Assembly (NCBI GenBank): GCA_900544455.1
Contig: UQVJ01000022.1
Location: 1-20,888 of the forward strand
DNA: 20,888 nucleotides
Source: an uncultured Eggerthella sp.
GTDB taxonomy: Bacteria; Actinomycetota; Coriobacteriia; Coriobacteriales; Eggerthellaceae
Reading direction: 5' to 3'
Shown here: positions 1 through 7,239 of the stretch, one piece after another
Position numbering within the stretch: the first letter of the stretch is position 1
Layout of the letters: each line of letters opens with the position of its first letter
Translations under genes and position numbers: made by a program
Notes under the pieces: model-generated
Told to the model about the DNA's origin: nothing
Seen by the model: only the letters and a program-made list of their open reading frames with translations
Databases searched by the model: none

Positions 1-1019
1 ACGCGGACCAATTCGCCGGGTCGGTCGGGGAGCAGCACGGAAACCGTGAAAATGCGGTCGCGCTGGATAAGGCCATGCTGGACCACGGATGCCATGGTGA
101 TTACGTCCATATTGCCACCGGAAAGAATGGAAACAACTTTCTGGCCTTTAAAATCGAGGTGTTTTAAGGCGGCAACCGTAAGGAGGCCGGAGTTCTCGAC
201 GATCATCTTATGATTTTCAACCATATCAAGGAATGCAACGATAAGCTCGTCATCCTTAATGGTGATAATCTCATCGAGGTTTTCCTGTATATAGGGGAAG
301 ATTTGGTCACCCGGCTCCTGTACCGCGGTGCCGTCAGCAATGGTGCTTACATGAGGAAGCTTTACTACATGGCCCGCTTCAAGTGAAGCCTTCATGCAAG
401 CTGCCCCTTCGGGTTCAACGCCAATAACCTTGATTCTGGGGTTAAGCATTTTCGCCAAAGTTGATACGCCCGTTGCGAGTCCGCCGCCTCCGATAGGCAC
501 CAAAATGGCATCTACCAAGGGAAGTTCCTGCACGATTTCCATAGTGATTGAGCCCTGACCGGCTGCCACGATGGGATCATTGAAGGGATGGATGAATGTC
601 AGCCCTCGCTCATCGGCCACTTCCATGGCGTGAGCGTACGATTCGTCATACACATCGCCCGCAAGAATAACCTCAGCGCCCAGTTCTTTGGTGCGTTCTA
701 CTTTGATGAGGGGCGTCGTAGTGGGCATTACGATAGTTGCGTTGACTCCGAATTTGCTGGCTGCATAGGCAACACCTTGAGCATGGTTGCCTGCTGAAGC
801 GGTGATTAAGCCACGTTGACGTTCTTCTTCAGTTAGCGTGCTGATTTTGTAATAAGCGCCTCGAACCTTGTAAGCTCCCGTACGCTGCATGTTTTCAGGC
901 TTAAGGAAAACCTCATTGCCTGTTTCTTTGCTGAAGTTGGGGCTATAAATTAGCTTTGTTTCTTGGGTGACTTCTTTAACCTTTTTGGCTGCTTCTTCGA
1001 ATGTGCTAAGCGTCAGCAT
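1..1019 (-). CDS. ilvA: Threonine ammonia-lyase (threonine dehydratase), partial
   Basis: PLP enzyme that deaminates threonine to 2-oxobutyrate through an aminocrotonate intermediate, for isoleucine synthesis or threonine breakdown. The frame runs from ATG at 1019 to the window edge, giving 339 codons without the C-terminus. The PLP lysine is K51 in RTGAYKVRGA. SAGNHAQG, the glycine loop PIGGGGLATG and SGGNMD follow in fold type II order. The last visible residues (FTVSVLLPDRPGEL) look like the start of an ACT domain, so this is the short enzyme with one C-terminal ACT domain, about 400 residues in full. An AAAGGA ribosome site lies just upstream of the ATG. It diverges from ridA. Whether it is biosynthetic or catabolic cannot be told; the ACT domain suggests allosteric control. 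A serine dehydratase of the same fold is the main alternative. Confidence 0.93.
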   Translation of the reverse strand, partial: MLTLSTFEEAAKKVKEVTQETKLIYSPNFSKETGNEVFLKPENMQRTGAYKVRGAYYKISTLTEEERQRGLITASAGNHAQGVAYAASKFGVNATIVMPTTTPLIKVERTKELGAEVILAGDVYDESYAHAMEVADERGLTFIHPFNDPIVAAGQGSITMEIVQELPLVDAILVPIGGGGLATGVSTLAKMLNPRIKVIGVEPEGAACMKASLEAGHVVKLPHVSTIADGTAVQEPGDQIFPYIQENLDEIITIKDDELIVAFLDMVENHKMIVENSGLLTVAALKHLDFKGQKVVSILSGGNMDVITMASVVQHGLIQRDRIFTVSVLLPDRPGELVR

Positions 1020-1090
1020 GGGCGTCCTTTGATCTTTACGGTTTTGCGGCCCAATATAAGAGCCATTCAATTGGCAAAAGGTTACTATGG

Positions 1091-1120
1091 TTAACGTACC
1101 TGTTGCATGACGTATATTAT
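1091..1120 (+). promoter_or_regulatory. Possible sigma-70-type promoter for ridA
   Basis: A -35-like TTAACG (1091-1096) and a -10-like TATTAT (1115-1120) are separated by 18 bases and lie 26 bases before the ridA start codon. They match consensus at 4/6 and 5/6 positions. The box is in the 127-base gap between divergent ilvA and ridA, where a promoter for each is expected. I could not pick out a convincing ilvA promoter on the other strand. Motif match only. Confidence 0.35.
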
Positions 1121-1146
1121 GCGCCACCTTTTTCTAGGAGGAAACT

Positions 1147-1527
1147 ATGCATTCTATTAGCACCGAAAAAGCACCTGCGGCTATCGGACCCTATTCTCAG
1201 GGTGTTGTGGTAAATGGTCTTCTTTTTGCTTCTGGCCAGATTGCGTTAAGCCCCGAAACTGGCGAGCTGGTTGGAGCCACTATTGAGGAGCAAGCTGAGC
1301 AGGTTATGAAAAATGTTGGTGCTCTTCTTGCTGCCGCCGGAACCGATTTTGACCATGTAGTGAAAACTACTTGCTTCCTTGAAGATATCTCTGATTTTGT
1401 TAAGTTCAATGCTGTCTATGCGAAGTCGTTCGGCCAGAAGCTTCCGGCTCGTTCCGCTGTTGGCATCGATAAGCTTCCTAAGGGTGCTCTTGTTGAGGTT
1501 GAGGTTATTGCTTTCGTAGAAGACTAA
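1147..1527 (+). CDS. ridA: RidA family reactive enamine/imine deaminase
   Basis: A 126-residue YjgF/YER057c/UK114 (Rid) family protein. RidA hydrolyses the reactive 2-aminoacrylate and 2-aminocrotonate released by PLP dehydratases, protecting other PLP enzymes; it acts as a cytoplasmic trimer. The length is typical and the full family pattern is present: IGPYSQ at 13-18 (Tyr16), ASGQI near 28-32, the catalytic arginine R102 in LPARSAVG, and E119 in the VEVEVIA strand, matching the E. coli active-site residues. The start has a strong TAGGAGG site 6 bases upstream. It stands divergently beside ilvA, whose product makes exactly this substrate, which supports the assignment. A hairpin terminator follows the stop. 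Confidence 0.95.
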   Translation: MHSISTEKAPAAIGPYSQGVVVNGLLFASGQIALSPETGELVGATIEEQAEQVMKNVGALLAAAGTDFDHVVKTTCFLEDISDFVKFNAVYAKSFGQKLPARSAVGIDKLPKGALVEVEVIAFVED

Positions 1528-1588
1528 TCAGGCCGTCTGTGTCTCAAGGTTGCCCATGGGTTTACTTAAGATACCCGCTGTCTTGCTC

Positions 1589-1619
1589 AAAGAAGGTTTG
1601 CAAAAGCAAACCTTCTTTT
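1589..1619 (+). terminator. Rho-independent terminator after ridA
   Basis: Perfect 13-bp stem AAAGAAGGTTTGC (1589-1601) / GCAAACCTTCTTT (1606-1618) with an AAAA loop. The 3' arm ends in TTCTTTTC, which supplies a short U-tract. It lies about 60 bases after the ridA stop. Confidence 0.85.
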
Positions 1620-1784
1620 CATGCGTTCGCTGATTTATGCATTCGATGAAGATTCAGGGATTCGATACAGGGTGTCATTCGCGCAATCACAGGCAATCAC
1701 GAGCCTCTATCTCTCCAACTTGTCTTCTGCCTTTAGCTGAGCGCAGATTGCGTTGCAGCTTTGTCTGTTTCTGTAGGAGGAACT

Positions 1785-2642
1785 TTGTCCCGCGAAACCG
1801 GAAAACTAATTATCATCCCTACGCCTTTGGGAAATTTGGGTGATGTTACCAAACGTACGCTGCTGGCGTTTGAGGCTTGCGACACTATGTGTTGCGAAGA
1901 CACGCGCGTTACCGGCAAGCTTCTGGCGGCTTTAGGTGTTGAAAAACGATTGGAGCGATTGGATGAAGCTACGGTTTCCAAGCGTGCGGGTGAGATTGTG
2001 CGCAGGGTGCTTGATGGTGAAGTTATTGGCTTTGCCTCCGACGCCGGCATGCCGGGCGTTTCCGATCCTGGGCAGCGTTTGGTCGATGAAGCGCACAACC
2101 AAGGTGCTCACGTAGAGGTATTGCCAGGCGGAACGGCAGTTGCTACCGCGTACGTTGCCAGCGGATTCCCGACACAATCATTTTATTTCGGAGCATTCTT
2201 TCCTCGTAAGGATGGCGAGCGCAAGCGCACACTGGAGAGCTTGAGACGGCTCGATGCCGCCTTGGTTTTCTACGAAAGCCCTCAGCGTATTGCCTCAGCG
2301 CTGGCGTGTATCGCAGATGTCTTTCCGTTACGTAGGGTGGCGGTATGTCGCGAGCTTACGAAAGTGCACGAAGAGGTGTATCGTGATCTAGCGCCCTCCG
2401 TGCGCGATGAATTTGCTGCTCGCGCCTCAAAAGGCAGTATCAAGGGCGAGATCGTCATCGTGATTGATGCCCCTACCGAAGAAGAGCGCCATTGCGATCA
2501 TGCCGAGCAGGCAAACGATGCAGCGTCTCGTGCGCATGAGCTTTTGGCAGAGGGGGTTCTTTCGAAAAAGGACATCGTTAAAGCTCTACGCGACGAATTT
2601 GGCATTTCTCGCAATGAAGCGTACAACTTAGTAATCGGGTAG
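1785..2642 (+). CDS. rsmI: 16S rRNA (cytidine(1402)-2'-O)-methyltransferase RsmI
   Basis: SAM-dependent methyltransferase that 2'-O-methylates C1402 in the ribosomal decoding centre. Tetrapyrrole-methylase fold family. Signatures in order: PTPLGNLGD near the N-terminus, CCEDTRVTGKLL, the SAM-site strand SDAGMPGVSDPG, LPGGTAVATAYVASGF, FFPRKDGER, FYESPQR and CRELTKVHEE. The frame stays open upstream to a TTG at 1761, but the TTG at 1785 follows AGGAGG (1775-1780) by 4 bases and gives 285 residues, matching E. coli RsmI (286); I chose it. The C-terminal helical region (about 240-285) is as expected. It stands alone between the ridA terminator and two hairpins. Confidence 0.94.
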   Translation: MSRETGKLIIIPTPLGNLGDVTKRTLLAFEACDTMCCEDTRVTGKLLAALGVEKRLERLDEATVSKRAGEIVRRVLDGEVIGFASDAGMPGVSDPGQRLVDEAHNQGAHVEVLPGGTAVATAYVASGFPTQSFYFGAFFPRKDGERKRTLESLRRLDAALVFYESPQRIASALACIADVFPLRRVAVCRELTKVHEEVYRDLAPSVRDEFAARASKGSIKGEIVIVIDAPTEEERHCDHAEQANDAASRAHELLAEGVLSKKDIVKALRDEFGISRNEAYNLVIG

Positions 2643-2648
2643 GATTCT

Positions 2649-2689
2649 GCTAATCACGGAAAGCCAGCCCTTGGTTTTCCGTGATTAGC
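2649..2689 (+). terminator. Strong hairpin just after rsmI (first of two)
   Basis: A 17-bp stem with one G-U pair, left arm 2649-2665 and right arm 2673-2689, 7-base loop, starting 6 bases after the rsmI stop. No T-run follows on either strand, so it may block 3' exonucleases or work with the next hairpin rather than terminate alone. Confidence 0.55.
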
Positions 2690-2718
2690 TCGCTTCATCA
2701 TGGGGCAAGTTGTGTAGA

Positions 2719-2764
2719 AACGCCTCCCATTTTCATATTGCGAAAATGGGAGGCGTTCATTTTA
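2719..2764 (+). terminator. Hairpin terminator between convergent rsmI and hydroxyacyl-CoA dehydrogenase genes
   Basis: Perfect 16-bp inverted repeat AACGCCTCCCATTTTC (2719-2734) / GAAAATGGGAGGCGTT (2742-2757) with a 7-base loop, followed on the plus strand by CATTTTATT. The T-rich trailer suits termination of rsmI. On the minus strand only three Ts follow, so it would be a weaker terminator for the convergent gene. Confidence 0.75.
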
Positions 2765-2807
2765 TTGTCCGCCTGTTCGCGAAGGTATAGCACTAGATGA
2801 TTTCGAA

Positions 2808-3743
2808 CTAGTACTTATAGAATCCTTCGCCAGCGTTAATTCCGGTTTTCCCCGCATCGATATATTCCTTCAGCAATGTCGCAATCTTTCCAGGAACCGT
2901 TTCTGGGTCTTTTGCCTCGGGATTCATGATTACGATGTTGTATGCCGTGGTAAGGCCCACAATGTCGAGGATGCGGAAAGGACCAAGCGGAGCGCCGGTT
3001 CCCAGCTGCCACGTTTTATCAATGGTTTCTGGATCGGCAACGCCTGTTGCGAGTAGCGCTTGCGCTGAATTCAAGAAAGGCACGAGCAAGCTGTTCAGGA
3101 TGTAACCTGGTTGCTCCTTTTTTAATTGCAGGGGAATCATGCCAATGGCTTCGGCGAACTTGACCACTTCGTTATACGCCTCGGGACTGGTTCCTGCATG
3201 CCCCATAACCTCTGCGGTATTATTGCGCCAGATTTCGTTAGCAAAGTGCAGCGCCAGATACTTATCGGGGCGTCCGGTGCTTTCTGCAAATGCACTTGGG
3301 AGCATAGTTGATGAATTAGTAACAATTATTGCTGAATCGGGCAGGTATTTAGCCATAGTTTGATAGAACTCAACCTTTTCGGCTGGGTTTTCCGCAATAG
3401 CCTCAATAACCAAGTCGGCGTCTTTAGCTGCTTCTTCATGGCTTAGGGTAAATTCAATTCGATCCATGGCATGTTTTGCGTTCGCAATAAGCTCGTCGAT
3501 TTGGGCTTCAGTGAGCTCGGGGCTATCGGCTAGACCGCGGCAATACGCTGCAGGGTTGGTTTTCATTGCCTGAAGCGTTTCTTGGTAAATTTTTTCAACT
3601 CGTTCAAACTTTGGCTTGGCACGACCGATAGAGGATTCCATACGGAGCCAGACCTTTACGTTGAATCCCTTATAGGCAGACTGGAAGGCAATCTGGCTTC
3701 CAAGCACGCCGCCGCCTGCAACTACAATGTTTTTGATGTTCAT
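2808..3743 (-). CDS. 3-hydroxyacyl-CoA dehydrogenase family protein (NAD-dependent)
   Basis: A 311-residue soluble dehydrogenase with an N-terminal Rossmann domain (GGGVLG, residues 10-15) and a C-terminal helical domain. The family oxidises L-3-hydroxyacyl-CoA, or reduces acetoacetyl-CoA, with NAD(H). The catalytic pattern is intact: Ser in TNSS (about 144), H166 in LALHFANEIW, E178 twelve residues later and Asn in ILNSLL (about 217), the Ser-His-Glu-Asn arrangement of HAD/Hbd enzymes. I chose ATG at 3743, preceded by GAAAGG at 7-base spacing; a TTG two codons upstream is also open. No thiolase, crotonase or acyl-CoA dehydrogenase gene is nearby, so the substrate (butyrate pathway or another hydroxy acid such as L-gulonate) cannot be fixed. 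Confidence 0.85.
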   Translation of the reverse strand: MNIKNIVVAGGGVLGSQIAFQSAYKGFNVKVWLRMESSIGRAKPKFERVEKIYQETLQAMKTNPAAYCRGLADSPELTEAQIDELIANAKHAMDRIEFTLSHEEAAKDADLVIEAIAENPAEKVEFYQTMAKYLPDSAIIVTNSSTMLPSAFAESTGRPDKYLALHFANEIWRNNTAEVMGHAGTSPEAYNEVVKFAEAIGMIPLQLKKEQPGYILNSLLVPFLNSAQALLATGVADPETIDKTWQLGTGAPLGPFRILDIVGLTTAYNIVIMNPEAKDPETVPGKIATLLKEYIDAGKTGINAGEGFYKY

Positions 3744-4073
3744 TGGCAAACCTTTCGTTGGGCATAAGAGCGTTGTTTATTCCGCGGAAAGAAAACGTAT
3801 TCGAATGTGTCAAGTATGTGCGCGGCGCGTTTCGTTTATGGTCAGTAATTCCGAACGGCATGGATTTACCTGGCGAACGTACATTCTGATTTTAGGATTG
3901 CAAAAGTTCCTCTTCATTTTCAACGACTTTGTTGCGCTTTCGCTAGTAATCCATTCCGCCATTTTGCTGCCGCTAATTATTTGCTTGCATAGATTATGTG
4001 ACGCGGTGTTACTAATATTACTTGGCTGGTATTGTTAGAGTGCTATTACTAGGGTGCGAAAGGTTGGCGGTTG
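3744..4073. other. 330-base divergent intergenic region without a gene
   Basis: This gap separates the minus-strand dehydrogenase from the plus-strand larE cluster, so it should hold a promoter for each. Open frames here lack family features and ribosome sites. The stretch 3981-4020 is A/T-rich with TTGCAT (3985-3990) and TAATAT (4013-4018), but their spacing of 22 is too long for a normal promoter. I see no convincing riboswitch fold, terminator or repeat. Confidence 0.5.
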
Positions 4074-4886
4074 ATGTCGACGCTACAGGACAAACATCGA
4101 CTTCTTCAAGATGTGCTGCGTTCGTATGGCAAGGTTGCTATAGCATATTCAGGTGGAGTTGATTCCAGTCTGCTGAGCTACGTTACCAAGGAAACATTAG
4201 GTTCAAATGCGATTTCTTTGACGGCAGACGCACCAGTTGTTCCACGTGCCGAATTCGCCGAATCTAGGGCTTTCTGCGCAAAATACGGAATCAAGCAGAT
4301 TGTTTGCCATGTCGATCCGTTAAGAGAACGCGCTGTTTCCCTTAACGCCCCTAACCGCTGTTACATCTGTAAAAAAATAATTTTCAGCACTCTGCTCGAA
4401 GAAGCCGCCAAGCTTGGCATTAGCACTATTGCTGATGGCTCCAACTTAGATGATCTTGGTGATTATCGTCCTGGATTGAAAGCCCTAGAAGAACTGCAGG
4501 TGAAAAGCCCTTTGCGTGAGGTTGGATTTTCCAAGGCAGACATACGTGCTCTTTCGAAAGAGTTGGGGCTTTCAACCTGGAACAAGCAGTCTAACGCTTG
4601 CTTGGCGACACGCTTCCCTTACGGGAGCGAGATAACCATCGATAAACTTGCTTTAGTAGATAAGGCAGAAGAGGTGCTTGCTGGCATGGGTTTCACTCAG
4701 CTTCGAGTTCGCATTCATGATGACATTGCTCGTATCGAGGTACCCGTTGCTCAAATGGAAGTTTTGCTAAGCAATGAAAACCGAGCGGCTATTGTTGACG
4801 CCTTGAACGATCTGGGCTTTGCGTATGTTACGCTCGATTTAGCCGGATATCGAACCGGCAGTATGAATGAAAAATTGAGCAGGTAG
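4074..4886 (+). CDS. larE: LarE-family ATP-dependent sulfur transferase, three-cysteine type
   Basis: PP-loop ATPase that adenylylates the nicotinic-acid-derived LarB product and thiolates it on the way to the nickel-pincer nucleotide of lactate racemase and related enzymes. The 270 residues match LarE throughout: PP-loop AYSGGVDSS near residue 24, DYRPGLKA, TWNKQSNACLATRFPYG, IARIEV and the C-terminal YVTLDLAGYRTG. C176 is the sulfur-bearing cysteine of L. plantarum LarE. C96 and C99 (NRCYICKK) are absent there and occur in the [4Fe-4S] LarE type. GAAAGG upstream sits 10 bases from the ATG; TTG at 4071 would add one residue with better spacing. No larA, larB or larC is in the window. It starts a likely operon with mnmA 13 bases downstream. 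Confidence 0.88.
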   Translation: MSTLQDKHRLLQDVLRSYGKVAIAYSGGVDSSLLSYVTKETLGSNAISLTADAPVVPRAEFAESRAFCAKYGIKQIVCHVDPLRERAVSLNAPNRCYICKKIIFSTLLEEAAKLGISTIADGSNLDDLGDYRPGLKALEELQVKSPLREVGFSKADIRALSKELGLSTWNKQSNACLATRFPYGSEITIDKLALVDKAEEVLAGMGFTQLRVRIHDDIARIEVPVAQMEVLLSNENRAAIVDALNDLGFAYVTLDLAGYRTGSMNEKLSR

Positions 4887-4899
4887 CTTTTGACACAGA

Positions 4900-6009
4900 A
4901 TGGATTCGTACGTGGAAAGCAGGCAAGAACGCGTAATCTGCGCTATGAGTGGCGGAGTTGATAGCTCTGTTGCGGCAAAGCTGTTGGTAGATGCTGGATA
5001 CGAAGTCATGGGCGCAACCATGAAGCTTTTCGATAGCGATGGCGTGATTTTGGAAGAAGGAAGCCGTACCTGTTGCTCCCTTGAAGATGTCGAAGATGCT
5101 CAAGGGGTTGCCTTCAGTCTGGGTATCCCTTATCACGTCTTCAATTACACCGACACTTTCGGAACGTGTGTAGTGGATAGGTTTTGTCGGGCTTATCTGG
5201 AGGGGCGTACGCCTAATCCCTGCATCGACTGTAATCGCTTCCTAAAATTCGAGGCACTTCAGCAACGCAGGCGTGAACTAGGCTTTGATTACGTAGCAAC
5301 GGGTCATTATGCTCGTAGGCTGTTTGACGAAGAATCAGGGCGCTATCTTCTTTTACGCGGGCGTGATCCCAAGAAAGATCAGAGCTATGTGCTCTACCAC
5401 TTAACCCAAGATACTTTAAAACACATGCTTTTCCCCGTTGGTGAACTTGAAAAAACCCAGGTTCGATCGACAGCGCACGAAGCGGGGCTTGGCAATGCCG
5501 ATAAACTTGAAAGCCAAGATATCTGCTTTGTTCCTGATGGCGATTACGCCTCATTTATCGAAAAACATACGGGCGAAATGTTTGTTCCCGGTTCCATTGT
5601 TGACGAAAGCGGCAACAGGCTTGGAATGCATCACGGTTTGGTTCATTACACCATCGGCCAACGTAAAGGTCTAGGTATTGCTGCAGGGGAGCCCTTGTTC
5701 GTTCTTGATAAGGACGCTAAAACCAATACCCTTGTTGTGGGACCTGCAAGTTCAGCTGGAGTTACTGAGGTTACTGCTTCCGATGTCAACTTAATATCGG
5801 TTGCGGAAATTACAGAACCCATTGAAGTCGAGGTCAAAGTTAACTATCGTGCTGTACCTCGTAAAGCAACTGTGCACATGGAGGGGGATACGCTTATTGC
5901 TCGATTTGAAGAGCCGGTCAGGGCGGTCGCCCCTGGGCAAGCTCTTGTTATGTATCAGGGCGATGTCGTAGTAGGCGGCGGAACGATCGAATCGGCGAAC
6001 AAGGCATAA
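4900..6009 (+). CDS. mnmA: tRNA-specific 2-thiouridylase MnmA
   Basis: Makes 2-thiouridine at wobble position 34 of tRNA-Lys, -Glu and -Gln, using ATP to adenylylate the base and sulfur from a cysteine desulfurase. The 369 residues show the PP-loop MSGGVDSSVAA (16-26), TGHYARR, GRDPKKDQSYVLY, the second catalytic Cys C209 in SQDICFV, and the C-terminal domains beginning near GQRKGLGI. The first catalytic Cys is C111 in NPCIDCN; E. coli has Asp at the place of C108, so this protein carries CxxC plus C209, a [4Fe-4S]-binding pattern. No clear ribosome site precedes the ATG, so translation may be coupled to larE. iscS follows after 2 bases. Confidence 0.95.
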   Translation: MDSYVESRQERVICAMSGGVDSSVAAKLLVDAGYEVMGATMKLFDSDGVILEEGSRTCCSLEDVEDAQGVAFSLGIPYHVFNYTDTFGTCVVDRFCRAYLEGRTPNPCIDCNRFLKFEALQQRRRELGFDYVATGHYARRLFDEESGRYLLLRGRDPKKDQSYVLYHLTQDTLKHMLFPVGELEKTQVRSTAHEAGLGNADKLESQDICFVPDGDYASFIEKHTGEMFVPGSIVDESGNRLGMHHGLVHYTIGQRKGLGIAAGEPLFVLDKDAKTNTLVVGPASSAGVTEVTASDVNLISVAEITEPIEVEVKVNYRAVPRKATVHMEGDTLIARFEEPVRAVAPGQALVMYQGDVVVGGGTIESANKA

Positions 6010-6011
6010 CT

Positions 6012-7220
6012 ATGGCGTGCTCTGATGTCATTTATCTTGACAATGCGGCAACAACCCAAATGACTCCCGAAGTTTATGCTGCTATGAAACCATATTTTTG
6101 CTCGGAGTACTTTAATCCATCCTCCCTATATGCCCCAGCACAGCATGAAAAAATGGTTCTTGAGCGTGCGCGCACATACTTGGCTTCGACAATCAATGCG
6201 CGTTCGAGCGAGATTCGCTTTACCTCCGGTGGTAGCGAGGCCGACAATGCGGCATTGAAAGGAATTGCGCTAGCTAACCAAGATAGCGGGAACCACATTA
6301 TCGTTTCTTCGGTGGAGCACCATGCAGTATTAGAGTCGGCTCGTTGGCTGGAGCGAAGAGGCTTCGAGGTAACGTATTTGCCGGTAGATGCCAGTGGCGT
6401 GGTAGACCCTGAGAGTTTAAGGCAAGCCATACGACCTGATACCATCCTTGCTTCGATTATGGTGGCAAACAACGAAGTGGGTTCCGTTCAGCCAATATCG
6501 GTTCTTTCGGCCATTGCCCACGAGCATGGCGTACCGTTTCACACCGATGCGGTTCAAGCATATGGCCATATTCCGCTTGATGTCAGTCAGCTCGGAGTTG
6601 ACGCGCTTTCTGTTTCTGCCCATAAGTTTCATGGTCCCAAGGGCGTCGGTTTTCTTTACTGCAAACGCGGCTTAAAAACGGAACCGCTTATTAGCGGCGG
6701 CGCCCAGGAACGGGGGTATCGAGCGGGAACAGAGAACATAGCGGCGATTGTCGGAATGGAAAAGGCAGCTCATCTTGCTTTTGGTGAATGCCGGACTGCA
6801 CTCAATGAGGAAGATACCTCTGATGTTTGTCATGAGGCAAAGAGGGTGTGGGGTCTGCGTGAACAGATACGCTTATATATAGAGGAATTCATGGATGATG
6901 TTGCCGTTAACGGCAGTCAAGAGAAATGTTTGTCGGGGATTTTGAGCGTCTCATTTAAAAATGTTTCAGGTGAGGCGCTATTGGCGTTGCTTGATCAGAA
7001 AGGGATTTGTGCTTCAGCCGGCTCAGCATGCGCATCGGGTTCTCTTGAGCCGAGTCATGTTCTTACTGCAATGGGGGTGCGGCCTGAATGGCTGCGCGGA
7101 ACTGTTCGCTTTTCTTTTTCTTCTAGAACCACTAGCGAAGAAATTCAGAAAGCTTGCGTGGTTTTACGCGAAGCCGTTCGCCACCTTCGTGCCGTCAGTG
7201 CAGATAACCTATTTTCATGA
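6012..7220 (+). CDS. iscS: Cysteine desulfurase, IscS/NifS type (group I)
   Basis: PLP enzyme that turns cysteine into alanine and loads the sulfur on its own cysteine as persulfide. The 402 residues begin YLDNAATTQ. H103 in VEHHAV stacks on PLP, D179 in HTDAVQAYGH binds it, and K205 in SAHKFHGPKG forms the Schiff base. The active-site loop SAGSACASG (C340) is long and followed by EPSHVL, as in group I enzymes. It lies 2 bases after mnmA, so its most likely job is feeding MnmA, and perhaps LarE, rather than cluster assembly, for which sufS is present. No iscU or iscA is adjacent. An insert rich in acidic residues at about 263-278 separates the domains. Symbol by similarity; NifS-like naming is equally possible. 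Confidence 0.93.
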   Translation: MACSDVIYLDNAATTQMTPEVYAAMKPYFCSEYFNPSSLYAPAQHEKMVLERARTYLASTINARSSEIRFTSGGSEADNAALKGIALANQDSGNHIIVSSVEHHAVLESARWLERRGFEVTYLPVDASGVVDPESLRQAIRPDTILASIMVANNEVGSVQPISVLSAIAHEHGVPFHTDAVQAYGHIPLDVSQLGVDALSVSAHKFHGPKGVGFLYCKRGLKTEPLISGGAQERGYRAGTENIAAIVGMEKAAHLAFGECRTALNEEDTSDVCHEAKRVWGLREQIRLYIEEFMDDVAVNGSQEKCLSGILSVSFKNVSGEALLALLDQKGICASAGSACASGSLEPSHVLTAMGVRPEWLRGTVRFSFSSRTTSEEIQKACVVLREAVRHLRAVSADNLFS

Positions 7221-7239
7221 TCGTATGATTTAAGGAACT

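Noticed and set aside
1761..1784. Upstream TTG start for rsmI at 1761
   Set aside because: It would place the AGGAGG ribosome site inside the gene and add 8 residues before the conserved start; TTG at 1785 fits better.
3785..3813. Minus-strand TTGACA (3813-3808) as promoter of the hydroxyacyl-CoA dehydrogenase
   Set aside because: The -35 is perfect, but nothing resembling a -10 box lies 16-18 bases downstream.
3727..4038. 103-codon hydrophobic frame in the gap before larE
   Set aside because: It overlaps the start of the dehydrogenase gene on the other strand, lacks a ribosome site and shows no family pattern.
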